This document shows positions 5,626-6,180 of a stretch of DNA of 6,180 nucleotides, piece by piece. The notes beneath the pieces are model-generated. The model saw only the letters and a list, made by a program, of their open reading frames with translations. It searched no databases and was not told the DNA's origin. Numbering within the stretch: the stretch's first letter is position 1; every line of letters starts with the position of its first letter. A program made the position numbers and the translations under genes. This stretch comes from CAINEC01 sp046303115 (lineage in GTDB: Bacteria > Bacteroidota > Bacteroidia > AKYH767-A > OLB10), in the NCBI GenBank assembly GCA_046303115.1, contig JBKCGZ010000029.1:1-6180 (forward strand). Direction: 5' to 3'.

Positions 5626-6180
5626 TTAAAATTTAACCATCGCCTGAATATTAAACGATCTTGGCGCCTGCAAATCAGCTGGTCGTCCTACATACAAGTT
5701 ATTCAAGACATTTTTAGTAACAAAACTCAACTGCACCGACTCATTAACTTTATAGGCGAATCGAGCATCGAATACCCATTCGCCATCAGGGTTTTTATCG
5801 CGATAATCTTTAACTCCAGGTATAACCCCTTCAAATATCTTATCAATATTTTCCATAAAGCTATAATACCTCGCACTCCATCCTAACGAGTACTTTTTAT
5901 AGGTTGTTTCTGAATCAAATTTAAACATGGTCCTGTTGCGGTATTTAAGGACGTTTTTAGTCGAAGAGTTTATTAAAGTGTCTTCTGCAGCATTGAAATC
6001 GGTTTGAATAGGATCAATAATCGTAACACCGCCCATCACCGTTTCCTGAACATTACCAATCTTACCATCACCACCAATTGAAATTTCAAATCCGTCGATG
6101 CGCGTATTGCCAATATTCTTCGACTTAAATCCTAATCCGAATAAAGGATCTGTTGCTGGATTACCCCATTGACCAAATGT
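5626..6180 (-). CDS. TonB-dependent outer-membrane receptor, C-terminal part, 5' end outside the window
   Basis: The frame is open from the right edge of the window to a TAA at 5626-5628, giving 184 residues of the C-terminal beta-barrel. These receptors take up large or scarce nutrients (iron chelates, glycans, vitamins) across the outer membrane using TonB energy. Evidence is the family-typical IDGFEISIGGDGKIGN stretch near the fragment's start, alternating polar and aromatic strands (for example YSLGWSARYYSFM), the closing FVTKNVLNNLYVGRPADLQAPRS region, and the terminal Phe needed for barrel insertion by Bam. The PADLQAPRSFNI ending resembles receptors that carry a carboxypeptidase-like N-terminal domain, but that part is outside the window. 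The substrate is unknown. The Met/Val codons near 6034-6039 are internal: coding continues upstream without a break. Confidence 0.9.
   Translation of the reverse strand, partial: TFGQWGNPATDPLFGLGFKSKNIGNTRIDGFEISIGGDGKIGNVQETVMGGVTIIDPIQTDFNAAEDTLINSSTKNVLKYRNRTMFKFDSETTYKKYSLGWSARYYSFMENIDKIFEGVIPGVKDYRDKNPDGEWVFDARFAYKVNESVQLSFVTKNVLNNLYVGRPADLQAPRSFNIQAMVKF

Noticed and set aside
6034..6039. Start codons giving a 137-residue separate protein at the right edge
   Set aside because: The frame stays open to the window edge and the upstream residues continue a TonB-receptor barrel (IDGFEISIGG...KIGN), so these codons are internal.
1..6180. Search for CRISPR arrays, insertion sequences, tRNA, riboswitches or a defence/toxin module
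   Set aside because: No spaced direct repeats, transposase motifs, terminal inverted repeats, cloverleaf-like sequences or relevant protein motifs were seen; there is no gene-free stretch above 120 bases.

Overview
The window is chromosomal sequence from an AT-rich member of the Bacteroidota. Supporting signs are a TonB-dependent outer-membrane receptor ending in the usual terminal Phe, secreted proteins with short Lys-rich signal peptides, little use of Shine-Dalgarno sites, and three exact matches to the Bacteroidota -7 promoter box (TAnnTTTG) upstream of genes. The genus cannot be told from this sequence.

Layout. Two genes run rightward: the 3' part of acetyl-CoA synthetase (acs, 1-546, cut by the window edge), then, after a spacer with degenerate 8-bp tandem repeats, a secreted protein of unknown function with a TTG start (664-1185). 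They meet a leftward block at a shared hairpin terminator (about 1184-1210). Read in its own direction from the right edge, the leftward block holds: the C-terminal part of a TonB-dependent receptor (6180-5626, cut by the edge); an ABC exporter pair, ATPase then ABC-2 permease, with overlapping ends (5567-3710); a YugP-type membrane zinc metallopeptidase with its own promoter and terminator (3619-2945); and tryptophan 2,3-dioxygenase followed 5 nt later by a secreted TPR-like protein (2837-1216).

How the parts work together. Acs activates acetate to acetyl-CoA, and tryptophan 2,3-dioxygenase opens the kynurenine route of tryptophan breakdown; both are ordinary central or catabolic functions. 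The ATPase and permease form one exporter. The remaining genes show no clear shared pathway, so the region reads as several independent short transcription units, not one system.

I found no mobile element, CRISPR array, tRNA or rRNA, riboswitch, or convincing undescribed system. The most interesting points are small: two leftward genes have a perfect -7 box exactly 4 nt before the start codon, suggesting leaderless mRNAs; the dioxygenase belongs to a divergent branch of its family; and it is tightly paired with an uncharacterised secreted TPR-like protein.
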